A DNA stretch of 58,564 nucleotides from Flavobacterium psychrophilum (GTDB lineage: Bacteria; Bacteroidota; Bacteroidia; Flavobacteriales; Flavobacteriaceae), in assembly GCA_945869365.1 (NCBI GenBank), contig CAMBOW010000001.1:1-58564 (forward strand), in the 5' to 3' direction. The notes under the pieces were generated by a model. The model was not told where the DNA came from. It made no database searches and saw nothing but the letters and a program-made list of their open reading frames with translations. The position numbers were made by a program, and so were the translations under genes. Below, piece after piece: positions 16,421-24,253 of the stretch. How positions within the stretch are numbered: the first letter of the stretch is position 1; every line of letters begins with the position of its first letter.

Positions 16421-16495
16421 GGTCGTTGTGTTGTAATTAGTTGCTGTAAAAAAATAAGATTCAAGCTAAAATGTTCCGCTGAACCTTTTGTTGTA

Positions 16496-17854
16496 TTATC
16501 GAATTCCAGGCATACCAGGCATTCCACCTTTCATCCCACCCATCATTTTCATGAGGTTTTTCCCGCCTGGGCCTTGCATCATTTTCATCATCTTGCTCAT
16601 TTGCTCAAACTGTTTCATGAGCTGGTTTACTTCTTCAATTTTGCGACCAGCACCTCTGGCAATTCGAGTTTTGCGTTTCATGTCTATAATGGATGGCCGT
16701 GAACGCTCGGTTGGTGTCATGGAATGGATGATGGCTTCGATGTGTTTGAAGGCATCGTCTTCGATCTCGACATCTTTTATCGCTTTGGAAGCGCCGGGAA
16801 TCATGCCCACCAAATCCTTCATATTTCCCATTTTCTTCACTTGTTGAATCTGGGCCAAGAAATCGTCAAAGCCAAATTCGTTTTTGGCAATTTTCTTTTG
16901 GAGCTTGCGGGCTTCTTCTTCGTTGTATTGTTCTTGTGCGCGTTCTACCAAGGAAATCACATCACCCATGCCCAAGATACGCTCGGCCATACGCTCGGGG
17001 TAGAATACGTCAATGGCTTCCATTTTCTCGCCGGTTCCAACAAACTTAATGGGTTTGTTCACCACCGATTTAATCGAAATGGCGGCACCCCCACGCGTGT
17101 CACCATCTAATTTGGTAAGGATTACTCCATCAAAATTCAAACGATCGTTGAAGGCTTTGGCTGTATTTACTGCATCTTGCCCCGTCATGGCATCGACCAC
17201 AAACAAGGTTTCTTGCGGTTGCAAGGCTTGGTGCACATTGGCAATTTCGGTCATCATTAGCTCGTCCACGGCCAAACGACCGGCGGTGTCGACAATGACT
17301 ACATTGTATCCTTTTTCTTTGGCATATTTCACCGCGTTTTGTGCAATCTCCACTGGGTTATTGTTGCCCAATTCGGAATACACTTCTACACCAATCTGAT
17401 CTCCCACTACATGCAATTGGTTGATGGCCGCAGGACGATAGACATCACAGGCAACCAACAAAGGATTTTTTCCTTTTTTTGTTTTGAGGAAATTGGCCAG
17501 TTTACCGGAAAAAGTAGTTTTACCCGATCCTTGCAAACCCGACATCAAAATTACTGCGGGATTACCAGATAGATTAATTCCAGCTACTTCTCCCCCCATC
17601 AACTCAGTCAATTCATCTTTAACCAATTTGATCAATAATTGGCCTGGTTGAAGAGTGGTCAATACATTTTGACCAATCGCTTTGTCTTTTACTTTGGTGG
17701 TGAACTCTTTGGCTATTTTGAAATTGACGTCGGCATCCAATAGGGCACGACGCACTTCTTTTAGCGTTTCGGCCACATTAATTTCGGTGATTTTTCCGTG
17801 TCCTTTTAAGATATGAAAGGCCTTGTCTAACTTATCACTTAAATTATCAAACAT
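16496..17854 (-). CDS. ffh: Signal recognition particle protein Ffh
   Basis: Ffh is the GTPase that, with SRP RNA, delivers nascent membrane proteins to FtsY at the inner membrane. The 452-residue protein has the N domain (1-90), the G domain with GLQGSGKTTFSGKLA (about 110-124), DVYRPAA, DTAGRL, TKLDGDTRGGAA and GTGEKMEAIDVF, and a methionine-rich M domain from about 310 ending in repeated MKMM/GGM units that bind signal peptides. No ffs-like RNA was recognised nearby. Confidence 0.97.
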   Translation of the reverse strand: MFDNLSDKLDKAFHILKGHGKITEINVAETLKEVRRALLDADVNFKIAKEFTTKVKDKAIGQNVLTTLQPGQLLIKLVKDELTELMGGEVAGINLSGNPAVILMSGLQGSGKTTFSGKLANFLKTKKGKNPLLVACDVYRPAAINQLHVVGDQIGVEVYSELGNNNPVEIAQNAVKYAKEKGYNVVIVDTAGRLAVDELMMTEIANVHQALQPQETLFVVDAMTGQDAVNTAKAFNDRLNFDGVILTKLDGDTRGGAAISIKSVVNKPIKFVGTGEKMEAIDVFYPERMAERILGMGDVISLVERAQEQYNEEEARKLQKKIAKNEFGFDDFLAQIQQVKKMGNMKDLVGMIPGASKAIKDVEIEDDAFKHIEAIIHSMTPTERSRPSIIDMKRKTRIARGAGRKIEEVNQLMKQFEQMSKMMKMMQGPGGKNLMKMMGGMKGGMPGMPGIR

Positions 17855-17903
17855 CGCTATAGTGGGATTAATTAATGATTATTGTTGTTGTAAAAACAAA
17901 GCG

Positions 17904-17911
17904 CAAATTTA
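17904..17911 (-). promoter_or_regulatory. Candidate -7 box (TAAATTTG on minus strand) for ffh-folD
   Basis: On the minus strand TAAATTTG matches TAnnTTTG, 49 bases upstream of the ffh ATG. No clear -33 TTTG was found at 17-23 bases further upstream. Confidence 0.4.
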
Positions 17912-17986
17912 AACATTTGATTGTTAATTTTGCACTAAATCAGTTTGAAAATGAAGGAAATATATGGGTTTGAAAATAAAATAATT

Positions 17987-17994
17987 TATATTTG
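17987..17994 (+). promoter_or_regulatory. Candidate -7 box (TATATTTG) for the ankyrin-DOMON-OB-DUF5777-YceI operon
   Basis: TATATTTG fits TAnnTTTG, 41 bases before the first ATG of the operon. A TTTG at 17969-17972 would give a short 14-base spacer, so only the -7 element is convincing. Confidence 0.42.
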
Positions 17995-18035
17995 ACAACC
18001 TAAAAACTTAGGCCGAACGTTTAATTGCTTTTTTT

Positions 18036-18581
18036 ATGAATTCATCGCGAACTTCTCTGGTTTATTTATTGTTTTTTTGTTTGAGTTTTAGCTTTTCCTG
18101 GACTTCAATTTTGGCGCAAGAACGAAGTGTGTTTGATGTCGCTCGTTCTGGTTCGCTGCAGGAAATTGAAGCACTGTACCAAAAAAACCCAGCCGAAATA
18201 GAAAACATTGACGACAGGGGCTCAACTCCCTTACTACTCGCCTGCTACCGAAATAATGAAGCGGTTGCTCAGTATTTACTAAATCACACCAAAAATATCA
18301 ACCACAATTCGGGCATGGGAACGGCTTTAATGGCCGCTGTAATGGCCAATAATAACAATCTAGTTGCCCAATTCATTGCCAAAAAAGCCGATTTGGATCA
18401 GTTAGATAAAGGAGGAAAAACAGCCTTGATCTATGCCACATTTTTTAACCGAAATCCAATCGTAAAATTATTGGTTGACGCCGGTGCGAACCGCAACATT
18501 AAAGACGTAGACAGCCGAACGGCCTTAGATTACGCCACCTTCTCTAAAAATACCGAATCAATCATTTATTTATCAAATTAA
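18036..18581 (+). CDS. Exported ankyrin-repeat protein
   Basis: This 181-residue protein opens with a signal peptide (hydrophobic about 8-26, ending SILAQ) and then has about four ankyrin repeats: FDVARSGSLQEIEAL, GSTPLLLACYRNNEAVAQYLL, GTALMAAVMANNNNLVAQFI and GKTALIYATFFNRNPIVKLLVDAGA, then a partial RTALDYA. Exported ankyrin proteins in bacteria sit beside oxidative-stress or redox genes in some genomes. Here it heads a five-gene operon and the next gene begins 13 bases later. It probably acts in the periplasm as a protein-binding scaffold; its partner is unknown. Confidence 0.85.
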   Translation: MNSSRTSLVYLLFFCLSFSFSWTSILAQERSVFDVARSGSLQEIEALYQKNPAEIENIDDRGSTPLLLACYRNNEAVAQYLLNHTKNINHNSGMGTALMAAVMANNNNLVAQFIAKKADLDQLDKGGKTALIYATFFNRNPIVKLLVDAGANRNIKDVDSRTALDYATFSKNTESIIYLSN

Positions 18582-18594
18582 TCAACCAACTCAT

Positions 18595-19359
18595 ATGAAA
18601 AAAAATTACACCATTTTATTGATCGCTATGGCCTCGTGCTTTGTAGCCACCGCACAAATTAAAGAAACGGCCGTGACCACCATTGGTACCATGACGGTAA
18701 AAATGAGTTTAAACCAAGCGACATCCTTGGCAACTATTACGCTAACTGGCCCGTCTACGCGATGGATGTCACTCGGATTAGATTGTTCGTCTATGCAAGG
18801 AAATAAAGACGTCATTAGCTTTGGAACTACATTGCTTGATCGTTCATTTCCTACTACCACGCACGTGCAGCCCATTACCGATGCGCAAAATAATTTAACT
18901 CTAGAAAGCAATACGGTAGCTGGAAGTACTAGAACCTTGGTTATTACTCGACCATTTAATACGGGTGATGCCAACGATCATGTGTTTGATTTCAATGCCA
19001 ATTCCTTGAACATCGTATGGGGTGTAGGGCCAGCCTTAGATTTGGGCGTAAAACACAGCACCAAAGGAACTGCCACACTCACCTTTAGTACTTTGGGCAC
19101 AGAAACATACACCTTAGACAATTCACTAAGCGTGAGCCCAAATCCTACTAATGGACTAATTACTTTGAAAAATTCAGCAAATTTTACTATTGAAACTATT
19201 CGTCTTTTTGACAACCAAGCGAAGCTAATTAAAACTTGGAACTACACCGACGATAATTTTAGCAACACACTCGATTTGAGCGACCTTACAAAAGGAGTGT
19301 ACTACCTTGAGGTGAATGCGGATTCTGACAAAACGGTGAAAAAAATCATACTTAATTAA
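18595..19359 (+). CDS. DOMON-like haem-binding domain protein with T9SS C-terminal sorting domain
   Basis: This 254-residue secreted protein has a signal peptide (to about residue 20), a DOMON-like beta-sandwich (about 25-165) and a type A T9SS sorting domain (about 178-254: LSVSPNPTNGLI at the start, KGVYYLEV and KKIILN at the end). DOMON features include the WMSLGLDCSSMQGNKDV segment, ITRPFNTGD, IVWGVGP and GVKHSTKG. Met67 and His154 fall where the axial haem ligands of cytochrome-type DOMON domains lie, so a cell-surface b-type haem protein is plausible. Sugar binding, known for other DOMON relatives, is the alternative. It overlaps the next ATG by one base. Confidence 0.75.
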   Translation: MKKNYTILLIAMASCFVATAQIKETAVTTIGTMTVKMSLNQATSLATITLTGPSTRWMSLGLDCSSMQGNKDVISFGTTLLDRSFPTTTHVQPITDAQNNLTLESNTVAGSTRTLVITRPFNTGDANDHVFDFNANSLNIVWGVGPALDLGVKHSTKGTATLTFSTLGTETYTLDNSLSVSPNPTNGLITLKNSANFTIETIRLFDNQAKLIKTWNYTDDNFSNTLDLSDLTKGVYYLEVNADSDKTVKKIILN

Positions 19360-19757
19360 TGTTAATTAAAAAAAGCGTCCTAATTCTTCTAGGGTTAGGT
19401 TGTATTGCGGCTTTGGCAGGCTATTATTATGTGTTTCATGCTGGCGAAAGAAATGCAGCAAATGAAGCAGCAGTATATACGCTAAGCACCGCCGAATTGG
19501 TCAACGAATTTAACACCGACACCCAAAAAGCCAATGCCAAATACAACAACAAAACAATCACTATAATAGGTGTTGCAACAGTTGTTTCGCCCACAGAAAT
19601 AAAGTTGGATGACCAAGTAATCTGCTCGTTTCAAACTGCTACGCTACCGGTTGTTGCCAACAAAAAAACCACCATTAAAGGTCGTTTTGTGGGCTATGAT
19701 GAGTTGTTTAGTGAGTTTAAATTTGATCAATGTACGCTAGTAAAAACCGATAATTAG
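19359..19757 (+). CDS. Exported OB-fold protein (tRNA_anti-like family)
   Basis: This 132-residue protein has an uncleaved or cleaved hydrophobic N-terminus (about 6-25) and one small beta-barrel domain. The strand pattern NNKTITIIGVATVVSPTEIKL, then VICSFQT, TTIKGRFVGYDE and FDQCTLVK fits the tRNA_anti-like OB-fold family common in Bacteroidota. Despite the family name there is no reason to expect nucleic-acid binding in the periplasm. It starts in a TAATG overlap with the DOMON gene and ends 6 bases before the barrel gene, so it is tightly coupled to both. Confidence 0.75.
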   Translation: MLIKKSVLILLGLGCIAALAGYYYVFHAGERNAANEAAVYTLSTAELVNEFNTDTQKANAKYNNKTITIIGVATVVSPTEIKLDDQVICSFQTATLPVVANKKTTIKGRFVGYDELFSEFKFDQCTLVKTDN

Positions 19758-19763
19758 TTCCCC

Positions 19764-20651
19764 ATGAAACAACTCAGTATTTCAATAATAGCGCTTTTTG
19801 TTTTCGGATCTGCTTTTGCCCAAGACGATTTACTTAACGAATTAGAAAAATCGGCGGGACCTGCAGAAAAGCAAATTGAGCAAGCTGCATTCAAAGGGTT
19901 GCAAATTTGCAACATGCAATCAACCAAACTCGCAGCAAAAGGCGAATGGTATTTAATGATTTCCCACCGTTTTGGAAACCTAAAAGAAGGAACAGATAAT
20001 TTTTTTGGCTTAGACAACGCCTATGCCAAAATTGGCGGAATGTATGGCGCAACAAGTTGGTTAACGCTATCGGCAGCGAGACATACATACAATAAATTGT
20101 ATGAGTTGACCTCAAAATTAAAATTAGCCAATCAAGAAGTTGATGGTTTTCCTATAACCATTGTGGCGTATAACACGATGGAAATCAATACTAAACTAAA
20201 AAAAGAAGATTTCCCAACTATTCAATTCAAACAGCGATTGGCATTTTCAAACCAACTTTTGGTGTCTAGAAAAATTAACGAAAGAATCTCAGTGGAACTG
20301 AATGGAATTTACGTGCATAAAAATTTTTATGAAGGAGCAAAAAATTTGGACGAACCAGCAAAAGAGCAAAGTGATGAATATTTAATCGCGACTGGAGGAC
20401 GATGCAAATTAACCAAGCGCGTAAGTGTGAACATAGAATACGCCGCTCGAATTAATCCCGTAAAAAATAGCCCTTATGATAATCCACTGGCGTTGGGGCT
20501 TGATATAGAAACGGGCGGACATGTATTTCAAATGCTATTTGCCACCAGCCAACCCATGAACGATGTGGGGTATTATACCAACGGATCAGGTAGTTGGACC
20601 GACAACTCCAAAGGCTTGTATTTTGGATTCAACCTATATAGAGTATTTTAA
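19764..20651 (+). CDS. DUF5777-type outer-membrane beta-barrel protein
   Basis: This 295-residue protein has a signal peptide (to about AFAQ, residue 19) followed by alternating amphipathic strands and a terminal Phe (LYFGFNLYRVF), the usual outer-membrane assembly signal. Family features include AFKGLQICNMQSTKL, WYLMISHRFG, GTDNFFGLDNAYAKIGG split around 75-90, and GLDIETGGHVFQMLFATSQPMND near the end. Members of this barrel family recur next to YceI and cytochrome-like genes in Bacteroidota. A pore or lipid/cofactor passage role is a guess. One base separates its stop from the YceI start. Confidence 0.8.
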   Translation: MKQLSISIIALFVFGSAFAQDDLLNELEKSAGPAEKQIEQAAFKGLQICNMQSTKLAAKGEWYLMISHRFGNLKEGTDNFFGLDNAYAKIGGMYGATSWLTLSAARHTYNKLYELTSKLKLANQEVDGFPITIVAYNTMEINTKLKKEDFPTIQFKQRLAFSNQLLVSRKINERISVELNGIYVHKNFYEGAKNLDEPAKEQSDEYLIATGGRCKLTKRVSVNIEYAARINPVKNSPYDNPLALGLDIETGGHVFQMLFATSQPMNDVGYYTNGSGSWTDNSKGLYFGFNLYRVF

Positions 20652-20652
20652 T

Positions 20653-21195
20653 ATGAAAAAAGCAGTCTTAGTTTGTCTGTGTTTGGTTGTGTTCCATGCG
20701 GGGTGGTCACAAAAATACTTGTCGCGTACTGCCGAATTAAAATTTGACGCCTCGGTAGTCAATATGGTAGAAATAGCGGCCAAAAACAATAAGGTATCAG
20801 CTATATTGGATGCCGCTACCGGAAAATTTGCCGTGAACGCCCTGATCAATGAGTTTAAATTTAAAGTGCCCCTAATGGAAGAGCATTTTAACGAAAATTA
20901 CATGGAAACCTCCAAATATCCGAACGCTAAATTTAGTGGCCAACTCACCAATTTTGATGCCAGCAAATTAACTAGTAAAGGGTCCTATGAAGTGGACGGC
21001 GATTTGACCCTACACGGTGTAACCAAAAAAGTCAAAACCAAAATGACATTGGTATTAGCGGGTGGAAAAGTTATGGCCAACTGCAATTTTACCGTGCATG
21101 CCCAAGATTTTAAAATAGACATCCCTTCGTTGGTGAAAGAAAAATTTGCCGAAAATATCAAGGTGAATTTTAGAGCTGAATTACAAAGTAAATAA
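20653..21195 (+). CDS. YceI family protein
   Basis: The ATG at 20653 is chosen because it opens with a signal peptide (MKKAVLVCLCLVVFHAGWSQ) just after the DUF5777 stop; a longer frame would overlap that gene. The 180-residue product is a lipocalin-like YceI barrel: VSAILDAATGKFAVNALINEF, HFNENYMETSKYPNAKFSG (split around 78-98), GDLTLHGVTKKVKTK and the closing VKVNFRAEL-type strand. YceI proteins bind long isoprenoid chains such as polyprenyl quinone precursors. It is the last gene of the operon and is followed by a terminator. Confidence 0.92.
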   Translation: MKKAVLVCLCLVVFHAGWSQKYLSRTAELKFDASVVNMVEIAAKNNKVSAILDAATGKFAVNALINEFKFKVPLMEEHFNENYMETSKYPNAKFSGQLTNFDASKLTSKGSYEVDGDLTLHGVTKKVKTKMTLVLAGGKVMANCNFTVHAQDFKIDIPSLVKEKFAENIKVNFRAELQSK

Positions 21196-21210
21196 ATGAC
21201 TTGAAAAGCA

Positions 21211-21238
21211 AAAAAGCCAGTAGATTACTGGCTTTTTT
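21211..21238 (+). terminator. Rho-independent terminator closing the YceI operon
   Basis: AAAAGCCAGTA pairs with TACTGGCTTTT (stem core 21216-21222 with 21226-21232) around a GAT loop, ending in a T-run. The A-tract on the left makes it usable for the convergent lipoprotein gene as well. Confidence 0.87.
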
Positions 21239-21254
21239 ATGTTTTCTATTGAAA

Positions 21255-22145
21255 TTAATTTTGTTTTTTTCGGAATACGAGGTAATCGTCTAATATTCGG
21301 TTGGCAGCTACCACATCTTTAAGCAAGATGGTTGAATCTGACACAAATGCTACATCCCAATCGTCTTCGATATCATTGAAAAGTAATGAGTTTGGTGGCA
21401 TTGGAAACATCAAGTTAAAATCCACTGGATCCATTGGAGAATCGTCTGCCGTGGCAGGCGCAGTATACAACGAACTGTTGTGATTTGTAGTAATGGACCA
21501 ACTGCCTACAACTGGCACATCGGTTAAGTTTGCCATTAGGGAACCATCGGCATTAAATGTAAATAAATAACCCGCATAATTGATGGTTTCATTGTCTCCT
21601 CGGTCTGAATAATGAGACACTTCCCAAGTACCGTCTAAAAGAACAGTCCGAAGCTCAAATGGACGAATTTTTTCAAAAGTCAAGTAATCTGTTCGAGTAG
21701 GATCATCTTGGTTTCCATCAATTAAAACGATTACATTTTCTGATTTTGAAACCACATCCCAATCGTCTTGGATATCATTAAAATCAAGTGGACTATCAAA
21801 TTTTAAATTAAAATCAACAAGATCATTTGGAGTATCATCAGATGAAGTAGAAAGGTCGGTATATAGGGAACTGCTGTTTTTATCGGTTATGTTCCAATTT
21901 CCCGTAACCTGAGTGGTTCCTGTAGAGGCAACAACCGTATTGTTGGAATGAAATGTAAAGGTGTAGGCTACAAAGTGCATGGTTTCATTTCCGCCATGAT
22001 CGGTGTAATGCGTCACCTTCCAAGTACCTTGGGTTACAATACTGGCTAAATCAGTGTTTTGTTGCGGCTGCGCTTGATCAGCACTACAAGAGACAAATAG
22101 GCTGTAGAGTAGGATGGCTACAGCAAGTGTTTGGTATTTTTTCAT
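21255..22145 (-). CDS. Lipoprotein with two tandem lipocalin-like domains
   Basis: This 296-residue protein has a signal peptide ending in LFVSC with the lipidated Cys at residue 20. The mature part is a tandem duplication: residues 40-159 and 172-292 both run GTW-V-HY-D-G-NET, then a YTFTF/YLFTF strand, GNWNIT/GSWSIT, SSLYT, DDTPNDLVDFNL/DDSPMDPVDFNL, FNDIQDDWDV/FNDIEDDWDV and DYLTFEK/DYLVFRK. Each unit looks like a lipocalin-type beta-barrel as found in many Bacteroidota lipoproteins. It probably sits on the outer membrane; the ligand is unknown. It stands alone and convergent to the YceI operon. Confidence 0.75.
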   Translation of the reverse strand: MKKYQTLAVAILLYSLFVSCSADQAQPQQNTDLASIVTQGTWKVTHYTDHGGNETMHFVAYTFTFHSNNTVVASTGTTQVTGNWNITDKNSSSLYTDLSTSSDDTPNDLVDFNLKFDSPLDFNDIQDDWDVVSKSENVIVLIDGNQDDPTRTDYLTFEKIRPFELRTVLLDGTWEVSHYSDRGDNETINYAGYLFTFNADGSLMANLTDVPVVGSWSITTNHNSSLYTAPATADDSPMDPVDFNLMFPMPPNSLLFNDIEDDWDVAFVSDSTILLKDVVAANRILDDYLVFRKKQN

Positions 22146-22210
22146 AGTATTGGGGGTGCAAATTTAAGGTAAAGGTATTGTAAATTTTGAAAATTCAAAA
22201 CGCAAGCCAT

Positions 22211-23986
22211 TTACATGCGGTTGGGCACTGCGATTCCCAATAACGAAAAAGCAGATTGAATTACCGCAGCCACTTTGGCCGACAACACTACCCGAAACAC
22301 CTTATTATCTGGGTTAGCTTCCCCTAAAATCGATACGGTTTGATAAAACGAATTGTATTCTTTAACCAAATCATAGGTGTAATTAGCAATTAATGCCGGA
22401 CTGTGTTGAGCAGCCGCTTGCTGAATAACTTCCGGAAACAAGGCCAACTGTTTAATGAGTTCTTTTTCTTTGGGATCTAATTTGTGTAGGGAAACAAACG
22501 AAAGATCAAAATCAGCTTTGCGCAAAATAGATTGAATACGCGCATAGGTATATTGAATAAACGGTCCGGTGTTTCCAGCAAAATCAACCGATTCTTCGGG
22601 ATTAAACAGGATACGTTTTTTAGGATCAACTTTTAGGATGTAATATTTTAAGGCGCCCAACCCAATAATTTCATACAAGTCCTGTTTTTCTTGGTTGGAA
22701 AATCCGTCCAGTTTACCCAACTCCTCTGAAAGGGATTGTGCGGTAAGGGTCATGTCGTCCATTAAATCATCGGCATCTACCACGGTTCCTTCGCGTGATT
22801 TCATTTTTCCGGAAGGCAAATCAACCATGCCATAGGACAAATGCACCAACTGCTTAGACCAATCAAAGCCCAACTTCTGTAGGATTAAAAACAACACTTT
22901 AAAATGATAATCTTGTTCGTTACCCACTGTATACACCATACCGTTTACATCGGGAAAATCTTTTACACGCTGAATGGCGGTGCCAATATCCTGGGTCATG
23001 TACACTGCGGTTCCGTCGGAGCGCAATACAATTTTTCGGTCGAGCCCTTCGTCGGTTAGATCTATCCATACTGATCCGTCGGGATCTTGTTCGAATATGC
23101 CTTTGGCCAAGCCCATTTGCACAACATCTTTGCCCAACAAATAGGTATTGCTTTCGTAATAATAGGAATCAAAGTTGACGCCCAATCGCGTATAAGTCGA
23201 GTTGAAACCATCATACACCCATTGGTTCATGGTTTTCCAAAGTGTAACTACTTTTTCGTTTCCAGCCTCCCAATCTAAGAGCATTTGTTGCGCTTGCAAG
23301 ATAATCGGTGCCTCTTTTTTGGCTTCGTCTTCCGTTTTTCCATTAGCGACCAAGGCGGCAATTTCCTCTTTGTAGGCCTTGTCAAAAGCCACATAATATT
23401 TACCTACCAATTTATCGCCTTTAAAGCCGGAGGTAGATGGAGTTTCTCCGTTGCCAAATTTTTGCCAAGCCAACATTGATTTACAAATGTGAATGCCTCG
23501 GTCGTTGATAATTTGAGTTTTGTATACTTTTTTTCCGGCAGCTTTCAAGATTTCGGCCACCGAAAAACCCAATAAATTATTGCGAACATGTCCCAAATGT
23601 AAAGGCTTGTTGGTATTGGGTGATGAATATTCAACCATAATTACCTCGCTATCGGCATTAGTTTTTACGTGTCCAAATTGTTTGTTTTCCTGCATCGACT
23701 GAAATACTTGTACATAATAGGAATCGGCAATTACCACATTCAAAAATCCGGAAACCACATTGTACCGATCCACAAAATCAAACTCCTGAACCAAATAGTC
23801 GCCAATTTTGGCACCCAATTCGGCCGGATTGCTTTTGATGTGTTTGAGCAAGGGAAATAATACCACCGTAATATCGCCTTCAAATTCTTTGCGCGTGGCC
23901 TGAAACTCCACTTTTTCTAACGAAATAGAAAACAGGGTTTGTACCGCTGTAATTATAGGATTTGAAAGGCTTTCGGCTAATGTCAT
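22211..23986 (-). CDS. argS: Arginyl-tRNA synthetase
   Basis: This 591-residue class I synthetase charges tRNA-Arg. The HIGH motif is HLGH (130-133) within SSPNTNKPLHLGHVRNN, preceded by the N-terminal ArgRS-specific domain (1-100). The Rossmann core continues with NDRGIHICKSM and DLPSGKMKSREGTVV, where KMKSR replaces KMSKS as is common in ArgRS. The C-terminal DALR domain (about 465-591) contains FIQYTYARIQSIL and ends in LLGIAVPNRM. It is monocistronic. Confidence 0.97.
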   Translation of the reverse strand: MTLAESLSNPIITAVQTLFSISLEKVEFQATRKEFEGDITVVLFPLLKHIKSNPAELGAKIGDYLVQEFDFVDRYNVVSGFLNVVIADSYYVQVFQSMQENKQFGHVKTNADSEVIMVEYSSPNTNKPLHLGHVRNNLLGFSVAEILKAAGKKVYKTQIINDRGIHICKSMLAWQKFGNGETPSTSGFKGDKLVGKYYVAFDKAYKEEIAALVANGKTEDEAKKEAPIILQAQQMLLDWEAGNEKVVTLWKTMNQWVYDGFNSTYTRLGVNFDSYYYESNTYLLGKDVVQMGLAKGIFEQDPDGSVWIDLTDEGLDRKIVLRSDGTAVYMTQDIGTAIQRVKDFPDVNGMVYTVGNEQDYHFKVLFLILQKLGFDWSKQLVHLSYGMVDLPSGKMKSREGTVVDADDLMDDMTLTAQSLSEELGKLDGFSNQEKQDLYEIIGLGALKYYILKVDPKKRILFNPEESVDFAGNTGPFIQYTYARIQSILRKADFDLSFVSLHKLDPKEKELIKQLALFPEVIQQAAAQHSPALIANYTYDLVKEYNSFYQTVSILGEANPDNKVFRVVLSAKVAAVIQSAFSLLGIAVPNRM

Positions 23987-24002
23987 AGGAAATAAATTTT
24001 GG

Positions 24003-24010
24003 CAAATATA
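24003..24010 (-). promoter_or_regulatory. Candidate -7 box (TATATTTG on minus strand) for argS
   Basis: The minus strand carries TATATTTG 17 bases upstream of the argS ATG, matching TAnnTTTG. A minus-strand TTTG at 24024-24027 is only 13 bases further upstream, so the -33 element is doubtful. Confidence 0.4.
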
Positions 24011-24154
24011 ACCATTCGAACAGCAAATCTAAAATGGAATTTGTGCAAACCAATGGAAGGGATCGAAATGCTGAAAATTGGCTGATAGTTTATGATGTAT
24101 TTGTATTATCGATTTTATACAATTGTAAGATTTTTATTTATTTTTTTTTCTATT

Positions 24155-24191
24155 TTTTGCATTTCAACGATTTATTTTGCGTTTTAACGAT
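24155..24191 (+). repeat. Two 17-bp direct repeats with 20-bp period upstream of the large T9SS protein
   Basis: TTTTGCATTTCAACGAT (24155-24171) and TTTTGCGTTTTAACGAT (24175-24191) match at 15 of 17 positions and start 20 bases apart, two helical turns. The second copy contains the putative -33 TTTG. This is the arrangement of a paired regulator site. The remainder of the 267-base gap between argS and this gene is AT-rich with nothing else recognisable. Confidence 0.65.
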
Positions 24192-24208
24192 AATTAAACA
24201 AATATTTG
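24176..24208 (+). promoter_or_regulatory. Candidate promoter for the large T9SS protein
   Basis: A -33-type TTTG at 24176-24179 and an AATATTTG at 24201-24208 (one mismatch to TAnnTTTG) are separated by 21 bases, within the Bacteroidota range. This implies a leader of about 40 bases before the ATG at 24254. Confidence 0.5.
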
Positions 24209-24253
24209 AGGGTCAAAAAAAATAATAAGCATAAATAATTCACTCCAATTATT

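Noticed and set aside
24034..24225. 63-codon ORF upstream of the large T9SS gene
   Set aside because: It spans the AT-rich promoter region and the direct repeats, and its translation is Phe/Leu/Ile-rich with no recognisable motif.
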